The notes under the pieces were generated by a model that ran no database searches, was not told the origin of the DNA, and saw nothing but the letters and a program-made list of their open reading frames with translations. Positions 22,952 to 31,614 of a stretch of 64,000 bases of DNA are shown here, piece after piece. Position numbers and translations under genes: made by a program. The first letter of the stretch is position 1, and the number at the start of each line of letters is the position of its first letter. This DNA comes from a bacterium (GTDB taxonomy: Bacteria > Cyanobacteriota > Vampirovibrionia > Gastranaerophilales > Gastranaerophilaceae). The stretch covers positions 1-64,000 of the forward strand of contig JAFQNF010000010.1 of the NCBI GenBank assembly GCA_017396025.1. Direction: 5' to 3'.

Positions 22952-24979
22952 ATGAACAAATATTTGTTGGAAATAGGTACAGAAGAACTAGCATATAAGT
23001 TTATTCCATCTGCAATGGAACAATTAAAAACAGAATTTACAAAAGCTTTAGAAGAAAATGAAATTAAATTTGCAGATATAAAAATATATGCAACCCCAAG
23101 AAGATTAACTGTTTTAATTGAAGATTTACCAGAAAAACAAGAAGATGTTTTAAAAACAGTTAAAGGTCCTATTGCAACTGTTGCTTATGATGAAAACGGT
23201 AATTTAACAAAAGCAGCACTTGGTTTTGCAAATAAAAATAATATCGCCCCAGAAAATTTATTTAAACAAGATAATTACGTTTGGGCAAAAATCGAACAAA
23301 AAGGAAAGAATACAAAAGACATTTTAAAAGAAATTGCACCAGCAATTATTTTAAAATTAAAAGGTACTCACTTTATGCGTTGGGCAGACTTAGATATTAA
23401 ATTCCAACGCCCTATCAGATGGATTGTATCTTTATTTAATAATGAAGTAATTGAATTTGAAATTGCAAATGTTAAAGCTTCAAACAAATCTCGTGGACAC
23501 AGATTTTCAAAGACAGAAGTAGAAATTTCAAATCCAGATTCTTATTTGGCTATTCTTGAAGACGCAAATGTAATTGCAGATGTTGAAAAAAGAAAAGCAG
23601 AAATTGTTAAACTTGCAACAGCAAAAGCAAAAGAAATCAATGCAGATATTGTTATTGATGATGAACTTTTAAATGAAGTAACCTTTATTACAGAATGGCC
23701 AATTCCTGTTATCTGTTCTTTTGAAGAAAAATATCTTCAAATTCCAGAAAAAGTTTGTGTAACAGTTATGGCAGTTCACCAAAGATATTTCCCACTATAT
23801 AAAGACGGAAAACTTTTAAATAAATTTATAACTATAAGCAACTTTGTAGGTGATACTTTTGATAACATTAAAGCAGGTAATGAAAGAGTTGTTAGAGCTA
23901 GACTTGAAGACGCAATTTTCTTTGTTAACGAAGACACTCAAAAACCTCTTGTTGCATACTTAGAAGACTTAAAGGGCGTAACATTCCAAAAAGGGTTCGG
24001 TTCTGTTTACGATAAAACTCAAAGAATTTGCACTCTTTCAAAAACAATTGCAAAAGAACTTAATGCACCTATTGCTGATGTTGAAAGAACAGCTCTTCTT
24101 TGCAAAGCTGATTTAGTTACAAAATTGGTATTTGAATTTACAGAACTACAAGGATACATTGGTGCAGATTATGCACTTAGAAGTGGCGAATCTAAAGAAG
24201 TTTCAGAAGGTATTAAAGAACACTATTTTCCACTAAATGCAGAATCAGAAGTAGCTTCAAATATTGAAGGTCAAATTGTTGGTATTGCTGATAAAATAGA
24301 TACCGTTGTTACTGTATTTGCTGATGGAAAAAAGATTTCAGGTTCACAAGACCCATTAGGTGTTAGACGTGCAACTCTTGGTATCTTAAAAACAGTTCTA
24401 CAAAAAGGTCTTGATATTAACCTTACAGAACTTCTAAAACAAACTATTGAATTATTACCTGTTGAAGTTCAAGATAAAACAGCATTATTCAACACAGTAA
24501 AAGAATTTTTTGAACAAAGACTAATAATTTTACTTTCAGATAAATACAAACACGATGTTTTAGAAGCTTGTATTAGCGAAAAAGATGTACTTTCTAACTT
24601 AAAAGACTTTATCAATAGATTAAATATTGTTTCTAACATAATAAAGAAAGATAATTATGCGCAATTCCATGAAGGCGTTAACAGAATTATCAGAATTATC
24701 AAGAATGAAAAAGAATTTGGAACTATTAATACAGCATTATTAAATAATCAAAGCGAAAAAAATCTTTGGGATGTAGCTTCAGTTATAAATGAAAATGAGT
24801 TATCCTATGAAGCACTTGAAGAAAAACTAACAAACATCGTTCCATATATTTCTGAATTCTTTGAAAATGTACTTGTTATGGATAAAGATGAAGCAATAAA
24901 ACAAAATAGAATAAATATGCTAAATGCAATCAAACAAAAATTTGCTGTAATTGCAGACTTTAGCAAAATCGTATTCTAA
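22952..24979 (+). CDS. glyS: Glycyl-tRNA synthetase beta subunit
   Basis: This is the large subunit of the alpha2beta2 glycyl-tRNA synthetase and contributes tRNA binding. The 675 residues begin MNKYLLEIGTEELAYKF, the family's typical start, followed by YATPRRLTVLI, then RWIVSLFN, ITEWPIPVIC, VTVMAVHQRYFPLY and a C-terminal anticodon-binding DALR-like region. The length is normal. The alpha subunit (glyQ) is not in the window and is often adjacent elsewhere. GAGGCG lies 6 bases before the ATG and a TATAAT at 22913-22918. The gene stands alone between tRNA-Asp and a bidirectional terminator. Confidence 0.96.
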   Translation: MNKYLLEIGTEELAYKFIPSAMEQLKTEFTKALEENEIKFADIKIYATPRRLTVLIEDLPEKQEDVLKTVKGPIATVAYDENGNLTKAALGFANKNNIAPENLFKQDNYVWAKIEQKGKNTKDILKEIAPAIILKLKGTHFMRWADLDIKFQRPIRWIVSLFNNEVIEFEIANVKASNKSRGHRFSKTEVEISNPDSYLAILEDANVIADVEKRKAEIVKLATAKAKEINADIVIDDELLNEVTFITEWPIPVICSFEEKYLQIPEKVCVTVMAVHQRYFPLYKDGKLLNKFITISNFVGDTFDNIKAGNERVVRARLEDAIFFVNEDTQKPLVAYLEDLKGVTFQKGFGSVYDKTQRICTLSKTIAKELNAPIADVERTALLCKADLVTKLVFEFTELQGYIGADYALRSGESKEVSEGIKEHYFPLNAESEVASNIEGQIVGIADKIDTVVTVFADGKKISGSQDPLGVRRATLGILKTVLQKGLDINLTELLKQTIELLPVEVQDKTALFNTVKEFFEQRLIILLSDKYKHDVLEACISEKDVLSNLKDFINRLNIVSNIIKKDNYAQFHEGVNRIIRIIKNEKEFGTINTALLNNQSEKNLWDVASVINENELSYEALEEKLTNIVPYISEFFENVLVMDKDEAIKQNRINMLNAIKQKFAVIADFSKIVF

Positions 24980-25004
24980 AAGAAAAAACAAATATAAAAT
25001 AAAA

Positions 25005-25030
25005 AAAGGCTGATTTTAAAATCAGCCTTT
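25005..25030. terminator. Bidirectional terminator after glyS
   Basis: AAAGGCTGATTTT / AAAATCAGCCTTT is a perfect palindrome between convergent genes. It covers the last codons of the HEAT-like gene. Confidence 0.8.
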
Positions 25031-26251
25031 TAAATTTTCTATTATTGCTTTTATATTGTCATTTGTTATTCGAGATAAAATACTATCAAAGTTTATTCCA
25101 TCTGTGGCATTTAATGCTTTCAACGCAGTTAAAGCCTCACAAACTACAATTTCATTTTCACTACCAATAAGCACTTTCAAATCATCAACAGCTTCAACAA
25201 TTCCAAATTCTTCAACAATCTGAATAACTTCTAAAATTCTGTCATCAGATGCTTTTAATTCTTTTAAAACAATATGCTTTTGCATATTCCAATATTCAAC
25301 ACTTTGTGCCTGTAATAACTTTTGAATAGAAGAAATTTCGTGTTTTGTATCTTTATCTTCGTCAAAAATATATTCTTGGTTTTCACTGAATAATTTAAAC
25401 TTTGCATAAGCTTTCAAAAGAACCTCGGCAATTTTACCTGAGTTTTCATTCTCAAACTTGTTTTTATTGATTAAATATTCAAGTATTTCATACAATTCAA
25501 ATTGGAAAATATCACTTAAAGGTAATATTTCACCCAAGCCTGAAAGAATATTATCTATTACAACAAGTGCATCAATTGAATTTTCAGAGTTCAATAATTC
25601 TACCAAACTTACAATATATGGAATTTGACCAGCAATATTTTCTGGCATTTTTGATTTTTTCAATGCTGAAAAAATTTCTTTTAAAGGATAATTTCTACCA
25701 TATGCAACAAAGAACTTTACTGCTTTAAGTTGTTCAAAATCATCTTCAGAATTCAAATTGCTCAATGCTATTTCAAAAGAAATATCATCGTGCATTTGTC
25801 CAAGAGCTTCTGCCGCATTATAACTCAAAGACTCATCATTAGAAAAAGCAGCCTTGCTAAGCAATTCAATAGCTACTGTATCAGGTATATATGAAAAATA
25901 TTTTGCAGCATAGGCTTTTTGATCGTTAGTACCTTTTTCAAGCAGTTCAAAAATTGTATCTGTTAAATCTTCATTAGCGTGTTTTGCCAAAATAGAAGCA
26001 AACAAATCATCATAATGACAAGAATAAATATCAAAGAACTTTATAAGATTCAAGAAATTTTCTTTGTTTACAGCTTTTTCAATTCTTTTACAAACATTAT
26101 TTCTAACAAAATCAAATAAAAAATCCGATTTAGCAACAAGTTCACTAAAAAAACGAACATCAGCATTATTTACAAGATAAACAGCTGCTTCTTGAGCTTT
26201 TTGTTCATCTTTTGCTGTTAAATTTTTTAAATACAAATCAATATTAGTCAT
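25022..26251 (-). CDS. HEAT-repeat-like protein
   Basis: The 409 residues are almost all helical, with repeating pairs typical of HEAT/armadillo arrays: AAKYFSYIPDTVAIELLSKA, SYNAAEALGQM, AVKFFVAYG, VVCEALTALKAL. It has no signal peptide, membrane segment or enzyme motif. It is probably a cytoplasmic scaffold or binding protein. The identity of its partner is unknown. A strong promoter lies directly upstream, and only 6 bases separate its -10 box from the ATG, with no Shine-Dalgarno, so the message looks leaderless. Confidence 0.8.
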   Translation of the reverse strand: MTNIDLYLKNLTAKDEQKAQEAAVYLVNNADVRFFSELVAKSDFLFDFVRNNVCKRIEKAVNKENFLNLIKFFDIYSCHYDDLFASILAKHANEDLTDTIFELLEKGTNDQKAYAAKYFSYIPDTVAIELLSKAAFSNDESLSYNAAEALGQMHDDISFEIALSNLNSEDDFEQLKAVKFFVAYGRNYPLKEIFSALKKSKMPENIAGQIPYIVSLVELLNSENSIDALVVIDNILSGLGEILPLSDIFQFELYEILEYLINKNKFENENSGKIAEVLLKAYAKFKLFSENQEYIFDEDKDTKHEISSIQKLLQAQSVEYWNMQKHIVLKELKASDDRILEVIQIVEEFGIVEAVDDLKVLIGSENEIVVCEALTALKALNATDGINFDSILSRITNDNIKAIIENLKG

Positions 26252-26257
26252 AAAGCT

Positions 26258-26286
26258 ATTATATAGGCAAAAGATAAGTTTTACAA
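26258..26286 (-). promoter_or_regulatory. Sigma70 promoter of the HEAT-like gene, apparently leaderless
   Basis: TTGTAA (26286-26281), a 17-base spacer and TATAAT (26263-26258) lie on the minus strand. The ATG starts 6 bases after the -10 box. Confidence 0.7.
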
Positions 26287-26288
26287 GA

Positions 26289-26316
26289 AAAACCCCCGAA
26301 TTTCTTCGAGGGTTTT
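26289..26316. terminator. Terminator after the first SLH gene
   Basis: AACCCCCGAA / TTCGAGGGTT with one mismatch is flanked by A and T runs, so it can act in both directions. It follows the SLH gene on the minus strand. Confidence 0.7.
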
Positions 26317-26335
26317 TTCTTATTTTTAAATTTTA

Positions 26336-27688
26336 TTATTCTTGAACTGTTGTAGTTGTTACTGTTTCTGTTGTAACTTGCTGAACATAGTCATTATATA
26401 AACTACAATCAACTTTTAACTCAACTAAAACATCTTCGTTAGCTCTAGCTTTAAAGTTTACACCAGGAGTTAACCAACCAGTTAATAAACCAACACCAGC
26501 ACCAACTGGGAAACCAATTGCCATACCATCACCTGATCTATGGTTTGCTTCACCAACAGGTAAACCGATAGCAACACCACCAACAGTTGCACCAGCAACA
26601 GTGTATTCTAATGGTTTTAACCATTTATTTTCACTTAAAACGCCTTCTTTATTATTTAATACCCTTGCGATAAATGGATATTCATTGCCATTTGGGAATA
26701 CCATTTTTTCAAAGTGTAAATATACTTCTGTATTTTTGTTAATCCAATCTTTGTGTCTTAATTCAGCAACAGTTGCATATAATTTTGTGTTAGCAGGAAT
26801 AACAAGAGTTCCTTCGATTGTTCTAACATCTTTTTTGAAGTAGAAAGGAACTACATCACCAACTTTTGCTTTTGTAGAATTGAATTTTTCTAAGAAAGAA
26901 ACTTCAAATACGTTCTTTGCTAAAATAATTCTTCTCAAGTTTGTAATAGAAACTCTATCAACAACAGCAACACCATAATCATCTAAGTGTTCAACTGAAA
27001 GAACATATTCAGCTGGTTCAGCAGGTTCTTCAGGAGCTTGAGCTTTCTTATCATCTTCAACAAGATCTAATGCTTTCATTAATCTTGCTAATAAAACAGC
27101 TGCTTCAGCTCTGTTTAAATCTCTGTTTGGATTTAATTCAGTTTCTAATGGATAGTTTACATATAAACCATATTTAATAGCCTTAGAGAAAGGTCTCATA
27201 CCCCACTCAGGCATTTGTTGATAGTCAGCAAATTGAGTCAAATTAGAAGTATCAACATCTGTATCTTTTGTAATATGGCTCATAATAGACGCTGTTTCAG
27301 TTTTTGTAATAAATCTTTGTGGTTTGAATTCACCATCTGTATAACCATAAATCAAACCAAATTGATCTGATCTTGCAATATGTTCATAACCAAAAGTTTC
27401 TGTTGTAACGTCAGAATAATTTGGATGAGCTGTGATTGGCGCTTGAGACAAACCTAATGCTCTTAATAACCACTCTGTCCATTCAACCCTTGTTACTTTA
27501 TCCAAAGGTCTATATGTTTTATCTTCATACACAGGAACGATAGATTTTGTAACTACGTCCTCAATTTCTTCTGCTGCCCAATAATCATCAGGAATATCGG
27601 TATAGTCCTTAGCGAATGCAGAAGAGATACCAGTTAACAGCAACGTAACAGTTAAAAATACTGCTGCTAAATTCTTTCTAAAATTCAT
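26336..27688 (-). CDS. Secreted S-layer-homology (SLH) domain protein
   Basis: The 450 residues begin with a signal peptide (1-26, ending ISSAFA). Three SLH-like modules follow: DYTDIPDDYWAAEEIEDVV; NYSDVTTETFGYEHIARSDQFGLIYGYTDGEFKP (read over two segments); FADYQQMPEWGMRPFSKAIKYGL. SLH domains attach proteins to cell-wall polymer or, in cyanobacteria, anchor outer-membrane proteins. The C-terminal half has a beta domain (GTLVIPANTKLYATV) and a Gly-rich stretch. The protein at 40530-41789 is a clear paralogue with the same order of parts. GAGGT precedes the ATG. It is divergent from a secreted TPR protein. Confidence 0.88.
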   Translation of the reverse strand: MNFRKNLAAVFLTVTLLLTGISSAFAKDYTDIPDDYWAAEEIEDVVTKSIVPVYEDKTYRPLDKVTRVEWTEWLLRALGLSQAPITAHPNYSDVTTETFGYEHIARSDQFGLIYGYTDGEFKPQRFITKTETASIMSHITKDTDVDTSNLTQFADYQQMPEWGMRPFSKAIKYGLYVNYPLETELNPNRDLNRAEAAVLLARLMKALDLVEDDKKAQAPEEPAEPAEYVLSVEHLDDYGVAVVDRVSITNLRRIILAKNVFEVSFLEKFNSTKAKVGDVVPFYFKKDVRTIEGTLVIPANTKLYATVAELRHKDWINKNTEVYLHFEKMVFPNGNEYPFIARVLNNKEGVLSENKWLKPLEYTVAGATVGGVAIGLPVGEANHRSGDGMAIGFPVGAGVGLLTGWLTPGVNFKARANEDVLVELKVDCSLYNDYVQQVTTETVTTTTVQE

Positions 27689-27739
27689 TTGTACCTCACT
27701 TATACTAATATAAATTACACTATTCCACTTTATACAAAA

Positions 27740-27768
27740 ATTATAAGTTAAAACATATAAATAGGCAA
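27740..27768 (-). promoter_or_regulatory. Sigma70 promoter of the first SLH gene
   Basis: On the minus strand TTGCCT (27768-27763) and TATAAT (27745-27740) are 17 bases apart. Confidence 0.6.
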
Positions 27769-27833
27769 CAAAAGTAGTATTAATAATGTAGAAAAATTAA
27801 ATGTTTATATACGTTTTATCTACAATGCGAAAA

Positions 27834-27862
27834 TTGACGATTAACAGAAAAAAATATATTAT
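27834..27862 (+). promoter_or_regulatory. Sigma70 promoter of the secreted TPR gene
   Basis: TTGACG (27834-27839) and TATTAT (27857-27862) are 17 bases apart. The expected start of transcription leaves a leader of about 85 bases before ATG 27955. Confidence 0.7.
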
Positions 27863-27954
27863 TTTGTTATATTTTTTAATCAATGGTTTTAACAATTCAA
27901 TTTTGTGGAATTTCAAGTATATTGCATTTTTCTAAACACGAAGAAGGAGAATTT

Positions 27955-29667
27955 ATGAAATTAGATAAAAAAGCTATATCTAAAGCATTGTGTCTTAGCG
28001 CTGTTTGCTGTGTTTTATTAACAAACGTTGCATATGCTAATGATAAAACCAATTGCGAAAATGTACAAACAGCATCAATAGCTGTAAACACTACAGATGC
28101 ATACTACAAAGTAATTGAACAAAAAAATGTTTATGCTGAAGAAAAAAACCCATTTTTAGAAAAAGAATATTTAGACAAAGCAAAAGTAATTGCCGACAAA
28201 TTTCCAAATGACAAAAGTATCCAACGCAATTATCACGAAAATCTTTCAAATTTTTATTCAAACTATGGAAATAGTTATGCCACTGTTGCAGAACTAGAAA
28301 AAGCATTAAAATACTTAGATACAAACGATATAGATGCATCTATTTCCATGTACAACCAACTTGCAAGATACTATGCAGAAGTCAATGATTATGAAAAAGC
28401 TGATTTGATGCTAAAAAAGAAAGCGAAAATATTAAAGAACAATAAACACCTAGAATACAAAGTTGGCGATTATGCAACAAGAATGTACCATTATATAGGA
28501 CAAGGTAAGCTTTCTGTAGTATTGCCAGCATATACAGAAGGAAAAAGCATTTTAGACAAGAATAATTTTGAAAACAAAGACTTATATTTCGAATTAAACG
28601 AACCATTAATTTCATACTATTTAACCACATATAATGTAAATAGTGCAAAAACTGCACTAGACTATCATCTTAACTTGGCAAAAAAAGAAAAAAGAAATGA
28701 TTTAAAAAGTTTCGTACTCGGCGAATATGTAACATACTACGGAATTATGCAAGACCTTGACAGTGCAAAAAAATTACAAAAGGCATTACTTAACACAAAT
28801 AAAAAGTTATATGACAAAAACAGTACTGGAAACGTAGATGGTGTTGCGACTCAAATAAATTATTATCAATGGATTGGCGATTCAGAAAAAGCTGAAAAAT
28901 TAGCAATAAAAAATGCTAACTACGCAGAACAATTTAAAGATATTGCACCAGTTGTTTATGCAAACACATTAAAACAACTTGCACAAGTGAAGTTAGACTC
29001 AAAGAAAATTGCAGAAGCCTTATCAGCGGTAAAAGAAGCAAAACAAAATTATTTAATTGCACTACCTAAAAACTCTCTAAATATATATGAAACCGAAAAA
29101 CTTACTGGTGACATTTATATGTCTATTGGCGATATAGAGCAGGGTATCAAACATTATGAAACTGCAAAAAATATATTAAATAAAACAGTTAAAAATCCAT
29201 TTAACAATCATATTGATATATACAAAAACTTAGCAGACGCATATAGCCAAAATGGCAACACAGAAAAAGCTATAACTGAAATAAATAAAGCAATAAATGT
29301 TGCAACTTCTACATATGGTGAAAACAATATCAGAACTTTATGGCTACAACTTGATAAAGCAAACATTTATAAGAATGGTGAACAATGTGTTTTAGCAAAA
29401 AATCAAATAAACAATATCTTAGATAAAGTAAATGCTAAAAAAGTTTCAGACCCATTTGATATTGAGTTCCAATGTTACATGTTCTTAGCATATGATGATT
29501 TTGACAAAGGAAACTATGATGATGCATTAGCAAACGCAACAAAAGCACTTCAAAATCCATTCAGAGATGAGAACAAAGATGGCGCTGATGCTTTAATTTC
29601 AGAAATATATAAGGCACAAGATAAAAAGTTAAAATCATTAAAACACAAAATAAAATCAAAAATATAA
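27955..29667 (+). CDS. Secreted TPR-repeat protein
   Basis: I place the start at ATG 27955, after AAGGAG. An ATG at 27883 in the same frame lacks a ribosome site and would bury the signal peptide. The 570 residues begin MKLDKKAISKALCLSAVCCV with a signal peptide ending near VAYA. The rest is tetratricopeptide-like helix pairs: ATVAELEKALKYLDTND, then DYEKADLMLKKKA, LAQVKLDSKKIAEALSAVKEA, GDIEQGIKHYETAKNIL, GNTEKAITEINKAINVA. It probably works in the periplasm as a protein-binding scaffold. No enzyme motif is seen. Confidence 0.88.
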   Translation: MKLDKKAISKALCLSAVCCVLLTNVAYANDKTNCENVQTASIAVNTTDAYYKVIEQKNVYAEEKNPFLEKEYLDKAKVIADKFPNDKSIQRNYHENLSNFYSNYGNSYATVAELEKALKYLDTNDIDASISMYNQLARYYAEVNDYEKADLMLKKKAKILKNNKHLEYKVGDYATRMYHYIGQGKLSVVLPAYTEGKSILDKNNFENKDLYFELNEPLISYYLTTYNVNSAKTALDYHLNLAKKEKRNDLKSFVLGEYVTYYGIMQDLDSAKKLQKALLNTNKKLYDKNSTGNVDGVATQINYYQWIGDSEKAEKLAIKNANYAEQFKDIAPVVYANTLKQLAQVKLDSKKIAEALSAVKEAKQNYLIALPKNSLNIYETEKLTGDIYMSIGDIEQGIKHYETAKNILNKTVKNPFNNHIDIYKNLADAYSQNGNTEKAITEINKAINVATSTYGENNIRTLWLQLDKANIYKNGEQCVLAKNQINNILDKVNAKKVSDPFDIEFQCYMFLAYDDFDKGNYDDALANATKALQNPFRDENKDGADALISEIYKAQDKKLKSLKHKIKSKI

Positions 29668-29671
29668 AAAT

Positions 29672-29697
29672 AAAAAGCCTCCAAACGGAGGCTTTTT
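29672..29697. terminator. Bidirectional terminator
   Basis: AAAAAGCCTCC / GGAGGCTTTTT with an AAAC loop lies between convergent genes. Confidence 0.85.
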
Positions 29698-29698
29698 A

Positions 29699-30562
29699 TT
29701 ATATATCATCTTCTATATTACGAACATCAAACAAATCTAATAATGTTTGAACAGCTGTTTTTCCAATGTTTTGCACAGTAACTTTTATTGGTTTTTGTTT
29801 AATACCATCAAACCATTGCTTAGGACTAGCAAAAATTTCTTTAATTCCAGTTAAGAATTTTGCACTAGATGTTTTCAATTGTGGAACATTTACTTTTAAT
29901 AATTTAAACGACTCAACATTAGATAAAGTGCCTGCACCAACTTCTAACAAACCTTGTCCAATTCTTTCATATGCATCTTTTGCTTCAGAATCTTTTTTAG
30001 CATTTTTGGCTTCTTTAGAAGAATTCAATATAGTTTTAACCCCATTGCCAACCAAATTAACTCCAGTTAAAATACCAAGAACCGCAACAGGCATTGCAGT
30101 AATAGGATTTGATGCTAACGCAGCAAGAACAAGCCCTGTACCTACTGTTTTAGCCAATCTTTTTGGGTTTGTAAAAATATTATATACAGTACCAGCAAAT
30201 GCTTTTCCAGCACCCTCTGTAACATTTACCACCTTAGAAAGAAAACTTATCTTACCATCATTTTTTTTATCAGTACATTTATTGTCAGAAAGTAACCATT
30301 CTTCTATAGGATTTAATGATGGCTTACCTAATCTAGGAAACCATCTAGAAACAAACTTATCAAAAGAACTTGTTGCTTTCCCTTGAGCATTTCCAATCGT
30401 TGTACCTAAAACTGTTTGTTCATTACACTTTGAACTACGTAAAAAACAATCCTTGCTTGATACATATTTTTTTATCTGATTAAGCTTACTTTCCTTAAGT
30501 TTTTTCTTATTTTCCTTGATATCAAAAGCTTTTGCGCTTTGTTCAACTGCATTTATAAACAC
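29699..30562 (-). CDS. Uncharacterised protein of the DGKISF family (member 1)
   Basis: The 287 residues have no named domain. A basic N-terminus is followed by DGKISFLSKVVNVTEG, then NIFTNPKRLAKTV, two hydrophobic Gly/Ala-rich segments (about residues 140-175) and DAYERIGQGLLEVGAGTL. The same order occurs in the product of 42137-43274 (DGKISFGEKLVN, NIFSSPKNIA, hydrophobic segments, AWKDMGSGTFTVGAS), so the two are paralogues. The hydrophobic part may insert in a membrane. The start is probably GTG at 30562, with a weak AAAGG upstream. Function unknown. Confidence 0.72.
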   Translation of the reverse strand: MFINAVEQSAKAFDIKENKKKLKESKLNQIKKYVSSKDCFLRSSKCNEQTVLGTTIGNAQGKATSSFDKFVSRWFPRLGKPSLNPIEEWLLSDNKCTDKKNDGKISFLSKVVNVTEGAGKAFAGTVYNIFTNPKRLAKTVGTGLVLAALASNPITAMPVAVLGILTGVNLVGNGVKTILNSSKEAKNAKKDSEAKDAYERIGQGLLEVGAGTLSNVESFKLLKVNVPQLKTSSAKFLTGIKEIFASPKQWFDGIKQKPIKVTVQNIGKTAVQTLLDLFDVRNIEDDI

Positions 30563-30650
30563 TAATCAAATTACCTTTAATACTTACTTATGTATATAAA
30601 AACAATCAGCAAAAGGTAATTTACAAAAAATGAAACTTTGTTAAAAACTT

Positions 30651-31451
30651 TTAATCAAATCTTACATTAGAAATAGCTTTAGGATTATAAACAGCATAAC
30701 AAGAATCAAATCTTGAGCTGCCATAAGCCATATCATAACCAAGTTCATCAACAATCATATTTCGCGTATATTCATACAAAACTCTTCTTGCAACATTATG
30801 TTCATGTTTAGCAGTTCCATATCCGTTTGATGACAAACCAATAAAACTAGCTATATCTGATGTAGCACTAGACTCTGTAATTCTATCAAAATATGGACCA
30901 TCAACAATTGCACATTTTCCTTTACAATCAGCTGTTAAAACAGCACTATTGTATTCTCTTGCAGAACCATATGAAGAAGAGAAGTAAAAACCAGGACCAA
31001 ACTGTGTTCTCGAAATTTTATTTACATCAAAACCATTTTTAATTATTTTATCTGCAACCTCGGTTGTCCATGTTGCGTGATATAAACTTGTATCAACATC
31101 ACAGTCTCGAATAATAGATGATGTAACAGCTTCTTTTATTGTCATTTTCTTTATTTCGCCATTAGAAGTGGCAATATCAAACTTTGTATTATCAAGGTAA
31201 CATTTCAAACGCTCATCCAATTTACCATCTGAATCAAAACAAACATCATAAATTTTATTGTAATATTCGTTTCCCAATTCTTCCTGTTTTTGCCAGTCCA
31301 TATCAAATCTATCTAGGTCAGCATATAATGCTGGATTTGGAAGTTGATTTTCAACACCCATTGTTTTTGGGCAATTTGAACATCCGAATGATTTTTGTTT
31401 TCCAATATTATTAATAGAATAAATACCTAAATTTTGGATAGAGACTTTCAT
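30651..31451 (-). CDS. PARP-like ADP-ribosyltransferase domain protein with SFG N-terminus
   Basis: The 266 residues begin MKVSIQNLGI and reach KSFGCSNC, the short N-terminal signature shared with several neighbours. From about residue 120 a PARP-type fold is visible: SLYHATWTTEVADKIIKNGF with the NAD-binding His125, then TQFGPGFYFSSSYGSAREY with Tyr156, and near the end DSCYAVYNPKAISN. In PARPs the last strand carries the catalytic Glu (EYIVYD); here Cys occupies that place, so the enzyme would be a mono-transferase or inactive. AGGTGA supports the start. No signal peptide. It could be an effector delivered to other cells; that is inferred. Confidence 0.72.
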   Translation of the reverse strand: MKVSIQNLGIYSINNIGKQKSFGCSNCPKTMGVENQLPNPALYADLDRFDMDWQKQEELGNEYYNKIYDVCFDSDGKLDERLKCYLDNTKFDIATSNGEIKKMTIKEAVTSSIIRDCDVDTSLYHATWTTEVADKIIKNGFDVNKISRTQFGPGFYFSSSYGSAREYNSAVLTADCKGKCAIVDGPYFDRITESSATSDIASFIGLSSNGYGTAKHEHNVARRVLYEYTRNMIVDELGYDMAYGSSRFDSCYAVYNPKAISNVRFD

Positions 31452-31614
31452 TTTTCACCTATAATTCGTACACGCATATGAAAAACTCAGGAATTAAAAT
31501 TATTGCCACCATACAGCGCAATGTTGTTAACAATAATTCACATAGAATATTCTAAAAAGTAAATTAAATTATTAAAAAATTTTTTATTTATATAAATAAA
31601 AGGTAAGGAAAAAC

